From positions 4,402,001 through 4,466,000 of the forward strand of contig NZ_CP053908.1 in assembly GCF_013256625.1 (NCBI RefSeq): 64,000 bases of DNA, in the 5' to 3' direction. The DNA comes from Hymenobacter sp. BRD128 (lineage in GTDB: Bacteria > Bacteroidota > Bacteroidia > Cytophagales > Hymenobacteraceae). The position numbers and the translations under genes are program-made. Positions within the stretch are counted from its first letter, which is position 1. Every line of letters begins with the position of its first letter. Of this stretch, positions 33,610 to 42,431 are shown piece by piece. Below the pieces are notes generated by a model. It worked only from the letters and a program-made list of their open reading frames with translations, was not told where the DNA came from and did no database searches.

Positions 33610-34671
33610 TTATGCCTCCACATTCTCACTGGTGCGCGAGCGCAGCTCGCGCACGGTAGCGCCGGTCTGCCACAGCTCCGAGTCGCGCACTTCTTTCAGC
33701 TCGGCTTCCAGCTCCTGGCGGTAATTGGGCGTCGAGCCGCGCTCGATGGTGCGGCGGGCTTCGGCGCCGCTAGCCACGCTGTCGTAGAGGTCGTTGAGCA
33801 CGGGCAGGGTGGCCTCGCGAAACTTACCCTTCCAGTCGAGGGCGCCGCGCTGGGCCGTTACCGAGCAGTTGCCAAACATCCAGTCCATGCCGTTTTCGCC
33901 TACTAGCGGCACCAGGCTCTGGGTCAGTTCCTCCACCGTTTCGTTAAAGGCCTCGGAGGGCGAGTGCCCGCGCTGGCGCAGCACCTGATACTGGGCCTCG
34001 ATGATGCCGGCCAGGGCGCCCATCAGCACGCCGCGCTCGCCGGTAAGGTCCGAGTAAACCTCTTTCTTAAAATCAGTCTCAAACAAGTAGCCCGAGCCTA
34101 CGCCAATGCCCATCGCAATGGCTTTTTCCCAAGCCTTACCGCTGGCATCCTGAAACACCGCGAACGACGAGTTCAGGCCGCCGCCGGCCACGAACAAGCG
34201 GCGCAGGCTGGTGCCGCTGCCCTTGGGCGCTACCAGAATCACGTCGATGTCCTTGCTCGGCACGATGCCCGTCTGGTCGTTAAACGTGATGCCGAAGCCG
34301 TGCGAGAAGTACAGCGTTTTGCCCGGCGTGAGGTATTTCTGGAGCGTCGGCCACAGGGCAATCTGGCCGGCATCGCTCAGCAGGTTGCAGATGATGGTGC
34401 CCTTCTCGGCCGCCTCCTCGATGCCGAACAGCGACTCGCCCGGCACCCAGCCATCCTTGAGCGCGCGCGCCCACGATGGCGTGCCCTCGCGCTGCCCCAC
34501 GATTACGTGGAAACCGTTGTCGCGCATGTTCAATGCCTGGCCGGGGCCCTGCACGCCGTAGCCGATTACCGCAATGGTGTCATTCTTCAAAAATTCAAGC
34601 GCCTTTTGCAGCGGAAATTCGTCGCGGGTAATCACGGTTTCGGGTACGCCGCCAAAGTTGATGGTTGCCAT
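33610..34671 (-). CDS. ilvC: Ketol-acid reductoisomerase
   Basis: A 353-residue enzyme of valine and isoleucine synthesis that isomerises and reduces acetolactate-type acids with NADPH and Mg2+. The nucleotide motif IAVIGYGVQGPGQALNMRDNG is near residue 33. The metal-binding aspartate and glutamates are in DLTGERGVLMGALAGIIEAQY and the NETVEELTQ region. ATG at 34671 (MATINFGG) is chosen; the extension upstream overlaps a repeat. It is a short class I type. It lies between ilvN and ilvA in the ilv cluster. Confidence 0.96.
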   Translation of the reverse strand: MATINFGGVPETVITRDEFPLQKALEFLKNDTIAVIGYGVQGPGQALNMRDNGFHVIVGQREGTPSWARALKDGWVPGESLFGIEEAAEKGTIICNLLSDAGQIALWPTLQKYLTPGKTLYFSHGFGITFNDQTGIVPSKDIDVILVAPKGSGTSLRRLFVAGGGLNSSFAVFQDASGKAWEKAIAMGIGVGSGYLFETDFKKEVYSDLTGERGVLMGALAGIIEAQYQVLRQRGHSPSEAFNETVEELTQSLVPLVGENGMDWMFGNCSVTAQRGALDWKGKFREATLPVLNDLYDSVASGAEARRTIERGSTPNYRQELEAELKEVRDSELWQTGATVRELRSRTSENVEA

Positions 34672-34684
34672 GTGAGTGGGGGGG

Positions 34685-34774
34685 TAGCGCGGACTGTTAG
34701 TCCGCGAGTTGAGAAAAAAAAGGTGTCTTATTAAATCGTTCGGGTCGCGGACTGAACTGAAAGTCAGCGTAGCT
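34685..34774. repeat. Inverted repeat of the GCGCGGACT family
   Basis: CGCGGACT-GTT-AGTCCGCG is a perfect hairpin at 34688-34706, and GTAGCGCGGACT is echoed by an imperfect complement at 34755-34774. It lies between ilvN and ilvC and is related to 6052-6113 and 15513-15577. Confidence 0.55.
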
Positions 34775-34786
34775 AAAGCCCACATG

Positions 34787-35392
34787 CTACATCGTAAAAA
34801 CCTGCTCGCGGTCGTTCAAAAACTCGTTCTCGGCCACTTCCTCGCTGGGTTCGCGGCGCTCAAACTCCTGAAGCTTGCGGTGAAAACCGTCGCTAGCCTT
34901 GATGATGGCGATGCGCGCCGAGCGCACAAACTCGATGAGGCCATAGGGCTGCAAAGCCCGAATCAAATTGTCAGTTTCCTCGCGGTGGCCGGTGGTTTCA
35001 AACACCGTATAGTCCTTGCGAATGACCACGGCGCGGGCACCGTTTTCGCGCAGCAGGCGCTCCACGAGCACTTTTTCGGCAATCACGTCGGTCGGCACTT
35101 TATACAGCGCCATCTCTTGCCAAATCACGTCGGCATTGGTATTGAAGTACACTTTCAGTACCTCCACCTGCTTCTCAATCTGCTTGGCTAGCTTCTCCAC
35201 CACCTCCTCCGTCTCCACAATCACGATGTTGAAGCGGTGGATGCCCTCAATTTCCGAGGGCGATACATTGAGGCTCTCGATATTGATTTTGCGGCGCGAA
35301 AAAATGATGGCAATGCGGTTGAGCAGGCCCACCTGGTTTTCGGTGTACGCGGTGATGTTGTATTCCTGGCGGTCGGCGGGTTCGGGGCTCAT
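34787..35392 (-). CDS. ilvN: Acetolactate synthase small (regulatory) subunit
   Basis: A 201-residue regulatory subunit of acetolactate synthase. It begins with an ACT domain (YNITAYTENQVGLLNRIAIIFSRRKINIESLNVSPSE), where valine would bind for feedback inhibition. It continues with the small-subunit C-terminal domain (FETTGHREETDNLIRALQPYGLIEFVRSARIAI), which activates the catalytic subunit. The gene would be called ilvH in some organisms. ATG at 35392 is preferred over an upstream TTG. It is downstream of ilvB across a 40-bp-armed inverted repeat. Confidence 0.93.
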   Translation of the reverse strand: MSPEPADRQEYNITAYTENQVGLLNRIAIIFSRRKINIESLNVSPSEIEGIHRFNIVIVETEEVVEKLAKQIEKQVEVLKVYFNTNADVIWQEMALYKVPTDVIAEKVLVERLLRENGARAVVIRKDYTVFETTGHREETDNLIRALQPYGLIEFVRSARIAIIKASDGFHRKLQEFERREPSEEVAENEFLNDREQVFTM

Positions 35393-35413
35393 AATCAATA
35401 GATTTAATCAGTC

Positions 35414-35529
35414 GTCATGCTGAGCGCAGCGCAGCGGAGTCGAAGCATCTCTATTACTTCGTTGCTAGCGTCAGGAGTTAGTTCAGCGGTAGAGATGCTT
35501 CGACTCCGCTGCGCTGCGCTCAGCATGAC
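35414..35529. repeat. Inverted repeat with 40-bp perfect arms
   Basis: Positions 35414-35453 are exactly complementary to 35490-35529, with a 36-base loop. The arm starts GTCATGCTGAGCGCAGCGCA and includes GAGTCGAAGCATCTCT. A GTCATGCTGA start also occurs in the element at 42304-42409, and GAAGCATCTCT in that at 19660-19755. It lies between ilvB and ilvN. Apparent open frames across it are artefacts. Confidence 0.9.
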
Positions 35530-35555
35530 AACCTTATTTAGTATCTGCCAAATGT

Positions 35556-37301
35556 TTACCGCAGCCGGATTTCCGCCACGCTGCACCCCTGCGGCACCAT
35601 TGGGAAGATGTTATTCTCCTTCGTCACCATCACTTCGAGCAGGAAAGAGCCGGGGTGCGCCAGCATCTTCTCCAGCGCCGGGCGCAGCTCGGCGCGGTCG
35701 CCTACGCGCTGGCCGGCGATGCGGTAGCCGGCCGCCACGGCCACAAAATCAGGGCTTTGAATATCCACAAACGAATAGCGTCGCTGGTGAAACAGCTCCT
35801 GCCACTGCCGCACCATGCCCAGAAACTGGTTGTTGAGGATGATAATTTTCACGTCCACACCCGTCTGCATAATGGTGCCCAGCTCCTGAATCGTCATCTG
35901 AAAGCCGCCGTCGCCAATGACGGCCACTACCGGCCGGTGGGGCGCGCCAAACTTGGCCCCGATGGCGGCCGGCAGCGCAAAGCCCATCGTGCCCAGCCCG
36001 CCACTCGTGACGTGGCTGCGCGACTGGTTCTGGCGAGCGTAGCGGCAGGCCACCATCTGGTGCTGCCCCACGTCGGACACGATAACGGCCTCACCGCCCG
36101 TGATTTCGTTCAATTGCTGCATCACTTCGCCCATCGTCAATTCCTCCGAAGCCGGGAACAGCTCCTCCCGAATCACGGCGTCGACTTCCTGCGCGGCGTA
36201 GTCGTTGAAGCGGGCTAGCCAGGCGGTGTGCTCACGGCGCTCGACCAGCGCCGTGAGTAGGGGTAGGGTTTCCTTGCAGTCGCCCCACACCGGCACGGTA
36301 GTTTTTACGTTCTTGTCAATCTCGGTGGGGTCGATGTCGAGGTGCACCACCTGCGCTTGCTTGGCGTACTTATCGAGCCGGCCGGTCACGCGGTCGTCGA
36401 AGCGCATGCCGATGGCAATCAGCACGTCGCACTCGTTGGTGAGCACGTTGGGGCCGTAGTTGCCGTGCATGCCGAGCATGCCCACGTTCAGCGGGTGGCC
36501 GGTGGCCAGGGCCCCCACGCCCAGGATGGTCCAGGCCGCCGGAATGCCCGATTTCTCCACAAACTCCCGAAACTCACGCTCGGCCCGGCCCAGCACCACG
36601 CCCTGCCCCCAGAGGATAAACGGCCGCTTAGCGCTGTTAATGAGCGCCGCCGCCTGCGCTATGTACTCCTTGCGCACCATCGGCGCGGGCCGGTAGCTGC
36701 GAATGTGCGTGCACGGCGCGTAGGCGGGCGCCTCAAACGTTTGCATCTGGGCATTCTTAGTAATGTCGACCAGCACCGGCCCCGGCCGGCCGCTGCGCGC
36801 AATGTAAAAGGCCTTGGCCAGCGCCTCGGGTATCTCTTCGGCCCTGGTTACCTGGTAGTTCCACTTCGTAACGGGCGTCGTGATGTTAATAATATCCGTC
36901 TCCTGAAACGCATCGGTGCCCAGCAAATGCGCAAATACCTGCCCCGTGATGCACACCAGCGGCGTGCTGTCAATCAGCGCATCGGCTAGCCCCGTCACGA
37001 GGTTGGTGGCGCCCGGCCCGCTCGTGGCCAGCGCCACGCCTACCCGGCCCGAGCTGCGCGCGTAGCCCTGCGCCGCGTGGATGCCGCCCTGCTCGTGGCG
37101 CACCAGCACGTGGTTCAGCGAGTCCTTGAAGTCGTAGAGCGCGTCGTAAATGGGGATAATGGCCCCGCCGGGGTAGCCAAAAATCGTGTCCACGCCCTCG
37201 GCCACCAGCGCTTGCAGCGTGGCTACCGCGCCCATCATGGGCGCCAAGGTAAGAGCGGCCGGGCTAGCGGCGAGTGGGGCTGAGAGCGGGTTGAGGGACA
37301 T
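35556..37301 (-). CDS. ilvB: Acetolactate synthase large (catalytic) subunit
   Basis: A 581-residue thiamine-diphosphate enzyme that condenses pyruvate with pyruvate or 2-oxobutanoate. The N-terminal domain has VDTIFGYPGGAIIPIYDALYD and the catalytic glutamate in LVRHEQGGIHAAQGYAR; the ThDP motif is GDGGFQMTIQELGTIMQTGVDVKIIILNN. All three domains are complete. The ATG at 37301 makes the gene overlap the end of ilvD by 38 bases, suggesting coupled translation; an internal MMG at about 37238 would remove the overlap. Confidence 0.97.
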   Translation of the reverse strand: MSLNPLSAPLAASPAALTLAPMMGAVATLQALVAEGVDTIFGYPGGAIIPIYDALYDFKDSLNHVLVRHEQGGIHAAQGYARSSGRVGVALATSGPGATNLVTGLADALIDSTPLVCITGQVFAHLLGTDAFQETDIINITTPVTKWNYQVTRAEEIPEALAKAFYIARSGRPGPVLVDITKNAQMQTFEAPAYAPCTHIRSYRPAPMVRKEYIAQAAALINSAKRPFILWGQGVVLGRAEREFREFVEKSGIPAAWTILGVGALATGHPLNVGMLGMHGNYGPNVLTNECDVLIAIGMRFDDRVTGRLDKYAKQAQVVHLDIDPTEIDKNVKTTVPVWGDCKETLPLLTALVERREHTAWLARFNDYAAQEVDAVIREELFPASEELTMGEVMQQLNEITGGEAVIVSDVGQHQMVACRYARQNQSRSHVTSGGLGTMGFALPAAIGAKFGAPHRPVVAVIGDGGFQMTIQELGTIMQTGVDVKIIILNNQFLGMVRQWQELFHQRRYSFVDIQSPDFVAVAAGYRIAGQRVGDRAELRPALEKMLAHPGSFLLEVMVTKENNIFPMVPQGCSVAEIRLR

Positions 37302-38985
37302 AATCTTCTTCGAGTAAGTCGGTAATGCAGCCGTGGCTGGCGTTGCTCACGGTGCGGATGTACTTGAGCAGCACGCCCTGCCGGGCGGGCAGCGGCGGGC
37401 GCCGCCAGGCGGCGCGGCGGGTAGCTAGCTCGTCGTCCGAGAGGCGCACATCGATGGTGTTGGCGCTGGCGTCGAGCACTATCCAGTCGCCATCCTGCAC
37501 CAGGGCGATGCCGCCGCCGTCGAAAGCCTCGGGGCAGACGTGTCCAATCACGAAGCCGTGCGTGCCGCCCGAAAAGCGCCCGTCGGTTATTAGCGCCACT
37601 TTATCGCCCAGCCCTGCGCCCATAATGGCCGAGGTGGGTTTCAGCATTTCGGGCATGCCCGGCCCGCCTTTAGGCCCCACGTAGCGAATCACGACCACCT
37701 GCCCGGCCTGGATTTTGTGGTCGATAATGCCTTGGTTCAGCGCTTCTTCCGAGTTGAATACTATCGCCGGACCTTCAAATCGCAGGCCTTCCTTGCCGCT
37801 GATTTTGGCCACGCTGCCCTTGGTAGCCAGGTTGCCATACAACATCTGGATGTGCCCGTCGGCCTTGATGGGGTTGCTGAGTGGGCGCAGCAAATCCTGC
37901 CCGGAGCCTAGCGGCTGCACGTCGGCCAGGTTTTCGGCTAGGGTCCGGCCAGTAACGGTCAGCAGGTCGCCATTCAGCAGGCCGTAGTCGAGCAGGGTGC
38001 GCTGCACGGCGGGCACGCCCCCAATTTTCGACAAATCCTCCATCAAATATTTGCCGCTGGGCTTGAGGTCGGCCAGCACCGGCACGCGGTTGCTCACGGC
38101 CTGGAAGTCTTCCATCGTCAGCGATACACCCGCCGCGTGGGCAATGGCGATGAGGTGCAGCACGGCATTGGTCGAGCCGCCGAGGACGGTAATGATAACC
38201 AGCGCGTTCTCAAACGCCGCGCGGGTCAGGATGTCGCGCGGCTTGAGGTCCAGCTCCAGCAAACGGCGCAGGTAAGCGCCCGTGTCGAGGCACTCCTGCA
38301 CTTTGGCGCTGCTCTCGGCGGGCAGCGACGACGAAGCGGGTACCGTCATGCCCAGTGTTTCGATGGCCGCCGCCATCGTGTTGGCGGTGTACATGCCGCC
38401 GCAGGCACCCGGCCCCGGGCAGGCATTGTGAATGATGCCCTGGTAATCCTCCTCCGAAATCTGCCCGTTAACTTTCTTGCCGTAGGCCTCAAAGCACGAG
38501 ACAATGTTGAGTTGCTGCCCCTTAAACTCGCCGCCCCGGATAGTGCCGCCGTACACCATCAGCGACGGCCGGTTGAGCCGCGCCATCGCAATCAGCGCGC
38601 CGGGCATATTTTTGTCGCAGCCCACCACCGTGGCCAGGGCGTCGTAGTAGTGCGCACCCGCCATGGCCTCAATCGAATCGGCAATTATCTCCCTGGACAC
38701 CAGCGAGAAGCGCATGCCCGCGTTGCCGTTGGTGATGCCATCGCTCACGCCGATGGTGTTGAAGCGCAGTCCCACCAGCCCCTGGGCGGCCACGCCGCGC
38801 TTCACCTCGTTGGCTAGCCCGTCGAGGTGCATGTTGCAGGTGTTGCCCTCGAAGCCCGTGGAGCAGATGCCCACGAACGGCTTGCGTAAATCCGCATCCG
38901 ACAAGCCCGCCCCGATGAGCATGGCCTGCGAGGCCGGCAAGCTGTCGTCCTGGGTGTAGATGCGGCTGAATTTATTGAGCGTCAT
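37264..38985 (-). CDS. ilvD: Dihydroxy-acid dehydratase
   Basis: A 573-residue iron-sulfur enzyme that dehydrates dihydroxy-acids to the keto-acid precursors of valine and isoleucine. The cluster cysteines are in STGFEGNTCNMHL, VGCDKNMPGALIAMARLNRP and ACPGPGACGGMYTANTMAA. The family block ITDGRFSGGTHGFVIGHVCPEA is present near the C-terminus. ATG at 38985 is clear. A terminator-like hairpin ends only about 36 bases before this start, which may attenuate the ilvDBNC transcript. Confidence 0.97.
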   Translation of the reverse strand: MTLNKFSRIYTQDDSLPASQAMLIGAGLSDADLRKPFVGICSTGFEGNTCNMHLDGLANEVKRGVAAQGLVGLRFNTIGVSDGITNGNAGMRFSLVSREIIADSIEAMAGAHYYDALATVVGCDKNMPGALIAMARLNRPSLMVYGGTIRGGEFKGQQLNIVSCFEAYGKKVNGQISEEDYQGIIHNACPGPGACGGMYTANTMAAAIETLGMTVPASSSLPAESSAKVQECLDTGAYLRRLLELDLKPRDILTRAAFENALVIITVLGGSTNAVLHLIAIAHAAGVSLTMEDFQAVSNRVPVLADLKPSGKYLMEDLSKIGGVPAVQRTLLDYGLLNGDLLTVTGRTLAENLADVQPLGSGQDLLRPLSNPIKADGHIQMLYGNLATKGSVAKISGKEGLRFEGPAIVFNSEEALNQGIIDHKIQAGQVVVIRYVGPKGGPGMPEMLKPTSAIMGAGLGDKVALITDGRFSGGTHGFVIGHVCPEAFDGGGIALVQDGDWIVLDASANTIDVRLSDDELATRRAAWRRPPLPARQGVLLKYIRTVSNASHGCITDLLEEDYVPQPALSPTRR

Positions 38986-39020
38986 GATGTTAAGGTGACG
39001 AAAAAAAGCGGATTGGTCCT

Positions 39021-39058
39021 AAAAAAACCTTCCTGAGCTGCGGGCTAGGAAGGTTTTC
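39021..39058 (-). terminator. Intrinsic terminator between leuB and ilvD
   Basis: On the minus strand AAAACCTTCCT at the 5' side pairs with AGGAAGGTTTT and a T-run follows. It comes after leuB and ends 36 bases before the ilvD ATG, so it is either the leu operon terminator or an attenuator in the ilvD leader. Confidence 0.8.
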
Positions 39059-39149
39059 TTGAGGGTAAGAAGTACCTGCTAGCCCGCTAGGGTAGGAATA
39101 ATGACCACGGAAATGACGGGTAGCAGGAGCATGAGTATTGAGCTGAAGA

Positions 39150-39175
39150 ATGGCGCGGGGCTCTGCTCCGTGCCA
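39150..39175. repeat. Second copy of the ATGGCGCGGGGC hairpin
   Basis: ATGGCGCGGGGC-TCT-GCTCCGTGCCA matches the hairpin at 6517-6543 except at the loop and one stem base. It lies just after the leuB stop. Confidence 0.5.
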
Positions 39176-39185
39176 GTTGCATTGG

Positions 39186-40307
39186 TTAGATAATCGTACT
39201 CACGCCCACCGCAATGTTGTGCGCGTTCCACTGCTGCTCGTTCGAGTCGGCAATCCAGAAGGCCACGTAGCTGCCCACCTGCTCGGTAGTGTAGGGTGCG
39301 GTCGGGTTAAGCTCGGGCGTCAGAATCTGGTTGGTGAGTGCTTCATCTACCGCTTCGCGCACCAACTCCGCTTCAGTAGCCAGGCCCAGGTGGTCGAGCA
39401 GCATAGCGGCCGACAAAATGGCGGCCAGCGGGTTGGCGATGCCCTTGCCTTTGGCCTGGGGGTAGGAGCCGTGAATGGGCTCAAACACCGCTACTTCGGC
39501 ACCCACCGAGGCGGAGGGCAGCAGGCCCATCGAGCCGGCAATCACCGAGGCTTCGTCCGAAATAATATCGCCGAACATGTTCTCGGTCAGCAGCACGTCA
39601 AACTGCCGGGGGTTGGTAATAATCTGCATCGCGGCGTTGTCCACGAACAGGTAATCGACCTCCACTGCGGGGTAATCCGAAGCGATTTCGCGCACCACTT
39701 CGCGCCATAAGCGCGAGGTTTCCAATACGTTAGCTTTATCTATCAGTGTGAGGTGCTGGCGGCGGCCGGCGGCCGACTGAAACGCCAGGTGCGCGATGCG
39801 CGCAATCTCAGGCCGCGAATACGTGCAATTATCATAAGCCGAGCCGTCGGCCGCGCGGCCCTTCTCGCCAAAGTAGATGCCGCCCGTCAGCTCCCGAAAA
39901 ATCACCATATCGGTACCCTCAATGCGGTCCGACTTCAGCGGCGAATGCTTCAGCAGTGCCTGGTAGGCCGTGACCGGCCGGATGTTGGCAAACAGGCCCA
40001 GCTCCTTGCGCATGCGCAGCAGCCCTTGCTCGGGGCGCACCTTGGCAGTCGGGTCGTTGTCGTACTTGGGGTCGCCGATGGCGCCGAAGAGTACCGCGTC
40101 GGAGGCGCGGCAGGCGGCCAGGGTCTCGTCGGGCAGCGGGTTGCCGGTGGCGTCGATGGCGCAGGCGCCCACGAGGTGCGAAGTAAACTCAAACCGGTGG
40201 CCGAAGCGCTCGGCTACGGCGTCGAGCACTTTCACGGCCTGCCGACAGACTTCCGGCCCGATGCCATCACCAGGCAGCAAAGCTATTTTCTTGGTTACCA
40301 TGTCCAT
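39186..40307 (-). CDS. leuB: 3-isopropylmalate dehydrogenase
   Basis: A 373-residue NAD-dependent enzyme that oxidises and decarboxylates 3-isopropylmalate in leucine synthesis. It begins KKIALLPGDGIGPEVCRQA. It shows the substrate arginine region (RPEQGLLRMRKELGLFANIRPV) and the metal-site block VDNAAMQIITNPRQFDVLLTENMFGDIISDEASVIAGSMG, and ends with EPIHGSYPQAKGKGIANPLAAILSA. Its start overlaps the end of leuD by 13 bases (or 7, using the second ATG), so leuD and leuB are translationally coupled. Confidence 0.97.
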   Translation of the reverse strand: MDMVTKKIALLPGDGIGPEVCRQAVKVLDAVAERFGHRFEFTSHLVGACAIDATGNPLPDETLAACRASDAVLFGAIGDPKYDNDPTAKVRPEQGLLRMRKELGLFANIRPVTAYQALLKHSPLKSDRIEGTDMVIFRELTGGIYFGEKGRAADGSAYDNCTYSRPEIARIAHLAFQSAAGRRQHLTLIDKANVLETSRLWREVVREIASDYPAVEVDYLFVDNAAMQIITNPRQFDVLLTENMFGDIISDEASVIAGSMGLLPSASVGAEVAVFEPIHGSYPQAKGKGIANPLAAILSAAMLLDHLGLATEAELVREAVDEALTNQILTPELNPTAPYTTEQVGSYVAFWIADSNEQQWNAHNIAVGVSTII

Positions 40308-40891
40308 GCGCGTTGTTTTTCAAAGGCCTCAATGGCCGATTTCTGATTTACTAAAAAGTCGATGTCGTCGTAGCCATTAATCAGGCACTCCTTTTTGTAG
40401 CCGTCGATGGCGAAGCTGAACGTTTCGCCCCAGGCCGGCACGGCTAGGGTCTGCGACGGCAAATCGACTACCAACTCCAACGTCGGGTTGGCCTCAATGG
40501 CGGCCAGCAGGCGGGCCAGCACCTCGTCGCTCACTTGCAGCGGTAGCAGGCCGGTGTTCAGGGCATTACCCCGAAAAATATCGGCGAAGTAGCTGGAGAT
40601 GACCGTCCGAAAACCAGCATCATACAGCGCCCAGGCGGCGTGCTCGCGGCTACTGCCGCAACCGAAGTTTTTGCCCGCCACCAGGACGGAGCCGGCGTAG
40701 CGCGGGTCGTTCAGCACGAAGTCGGGTTTAGGCGAGCCGTCGGCGTTGTAGCGCCAGTCGCAAAACAGGTTTTCGCCGAAGCCTTCGCGGGTGGTTGCTT
40801 TCAGAAACCGGGCCGGAATAATCTGGTCGGTATCAATGTTTTCCAGCGGCAGGGGGCGGCCGGTGGTGTGCAGGGTTTGAAATTTTTCCAT
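40295..40891 (-). CDS. leuD: 3-isopropylmalate dehydratase small subunit
   Basis: A 198-residue swivel subunit of isopropylmalate isomerase. It has the family start LPLENIDTDQIIPARFLKATTREGFGENLFCDWRY and the conserved block VLVAGKNFGCGSSREHAAWALYDAGFRTVISSYFADIFRGNALNTGLLP. The ATG shares one base with the leuC stop (TAATG), a tight coupling expected for a heterodimer partner. It is followed by overlapping leuB. Confidence 0.97.
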   Translation of the reverse strand: MEKFQTLHTTGRPLPLENIDTDQIIPARFLKATTREGFGENLFCDWRYNADGSPKPDFVLNDPRYAGSVLVAGKNFGCGSSREHAAWALYDAGFRTVISSYFADIFRGNALNTGLLPLQVSDEVLARLLAAIEANPTLELVVDLPSQTLAVPAWGETFSFAIDGYKKECLINGYDDIDFLVNQKSAIEAFEKQRAWTW

Positions 40892-42282
40892 TAGTTCAAA
40901 TACTGCGTAATGTCTACGATGCGGCCCTGCACGGCCGTGATAGCGGCCACCAGGGGGCTAGCCAGCAGCGTGCGCGAGCCGGGGCCCTGCCGCCCCTCGA
41001 AGTTGCGGTTGGAAGTAGCCACGCAATACTTGCCGGCCGGAATCTTGTCTTCGTTCATGGCCAGGCAGGCGCTGCAGCCGGGCTCGCGCAGCTCGAAGCC
41101 GGCGGCGGTAAAAATCTTGTCGATGCCCTCGGCAATTGCTTGTTGCTCAACTTGTTTAGAGCCGGGCACGATGAAGGCAGCCACGTGCTCGGCTTTTTGC
41201 TTGCCGGCTACGTAGGCGGCCACGGCGCGCAGGTCCTCGATGCGCGAGTTGGTGCAGCTACCGATAAATACATAATCAATCTGCTTGCCGAGTAGCGACT
41301 CGCCCCGCTCGAAGCCCATGTATTTCAGAGACTTGTCGAAGCTCTCAGCCTCGGCAGCGGGCACTTCGCTCGGCACGTGGCCGGTGAGCGCAATGCCCAT
41401 GCCGGGGTTGGTGCCGTAGGTAATCATGGGCGTGATGTCGGCCGCCTGGTAGGTGTATTCGGTTTCAAACGTGGCATCGTCGTCCGAATACAGCGATTGC
41501 CAATAGGCTACGGCGTCGTTCCAGGCCTCACCTTTGGGCGCAAAGGGACGGCCCTCGACGTAGGCAAACGTGGTAGCATCGGGGGCGATGAGGCCGCCGC
41601 GGGCGCCCATCTCGATGCTCATGTTGCAGATGGTCATGCGGCCTTCCATGCTCAAGGCTCGCACCGCGCTGCCCGCGTACTCCACGAAGTGGCCCGTCGC
41701 ACCGCCCGTGCCGAGCTGCGCAATAATGTAGAGAATCAAGTCCTTAGCCGTAACACCGGGCCGCAGCTCGCCTTCCACCGAAATGCGCATGCGCTTGGGT
41801 CGGCTCAGCAGCAGGCACTGCGAGGCCATCACCTGCGCTACCTGGCTGGTGCCGATGCCGAAGGCCACCGCACCAAATGCGCCGTGCGTGGAGGTGTGGC
41901 TGTCGCCGCACACCATCGTCAAGCCCGGCTGGGTTAGGCCCAGCTCCGGCCCGATAACGTGCACGATACCCTGGCGCTCATGCCCCAGGCCGTAAAGCTC
42001 GATGCCGTGTTTCTGGCAATTTTCCGTCAACTTCTCCACCTGCAGGCGCGAAAGCGGCTCACGGATGGGTTGGTCTTGGTGCAGCGTGGGCACGTTGTGG
42101 TCGGCGGTGGCCAGAATCTGGCTGGGGCGAAACAGCGGCAGATTGCGCGCCGCCAGCTCGTCAAAAGCTTGTGGACTAGTGACTTCGTGAATCAGGTGGC
42201 GGTCGATGTACACGACATCCAGCCCTTCGATGGAGCGAACGACGTGAGCATCCCAGATTTTATCGAATAACGTGCGGGACAT
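40891..42282 (-). CDS. leuC: 3-isopropylmalate dehydratase large subunit
   Basis: A 463-residue [4Fe-4S] aconitase-family subunit that isomerises 2- to 3-isopropylmalate. The first cluster cysteine is in DYVFIGSCTNSRIEDLRA and the other two in EPGCSACLAMNEDK. The substrate block ICNMSIEMGARGGLIAPDATTFAY and the early DGLHEVTS-like region (HLIHEVTSPQAFDEL) are complete. It starts the leuCDB run after a spacer that contains two inverted-repeat elements. Confidence 0.97.
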   Translation of the reverse strand: MSRTLFDKIWDAHVVRSIEGLDVVYIDRHLIHEVTSPQAFDELAARNLPLFRPSQILATADHNVPTLHQDQPIREPLSRLQVEKLTENCQKHGIELYGLGHERQGIVHVIGPELGLTQPGLTMVCGDSHTSTHGAFGAVAFGIGTSQVAQVMASQCLLLSRPKRMRISVEGELRPGVTAKDLILYIIAQLGTGGATGHFVEYAGSAVRALSMEGRMTICNMSIEMGARGGLIAPDATTFAYVEGRPFAPKGEAWNDAVAYWQSLYSDDDATFETEYTYQAADITPMITYGTNPGMGIALTGHVPSEVPAAEAESFDKSLKYMGFERGESLLGKQIDYVFIGSCTNSRIEDLRAVAAYVAGKQKAEHVAAFIVPGSKQVEQQAIAEGIDKIFTAAGFELREPGCSACLAMNEDKIPAGKYCVATSNRNFEGRQGPGSRTLLASPLVAAITAVQGRIVDITQYLN

Positions 42283-42303
42283 GAGGTAAGGATAGGATAA
42301 CGT

Positions 42304-42409
42304 TTGTCATGCTGACGAAGGAAGCATCTTGTCAGGTGTACGCCAATTGAATTACCGATTCAGCGGTGTGTGCTAACGTGACAAGATGCGTCTTTCGTCA
42401 GCATGACAA
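42304..42409. repeat. Inverted repeat element upstream of leuC
   Basis: Arms of 31 bases (TTGTCATGCTGACGAA at the left end, 42304-42334, and its complement ending 42409) pair with two mismatches. The outer GTCATGCTGA is shared with the element at 35414-35529. No target duplication is seen. Confidence 0.8.
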
Positions 42410-42431
42410 GTGTTTATTAGCAAGTAGCAAA

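Noticed and set aside
35404..35836. Open frames running through the 40-bp inverted repeat
   Set aside because: They read a palindrome and then antisense ilvB; repeated low-complexity products are artefacts.
39150..39185. Extra gene between leuB and ilvD
   Set aside because: The 200-base gap holds a hairpin repeat and a terminator; no open frame with a start of useful length exists.
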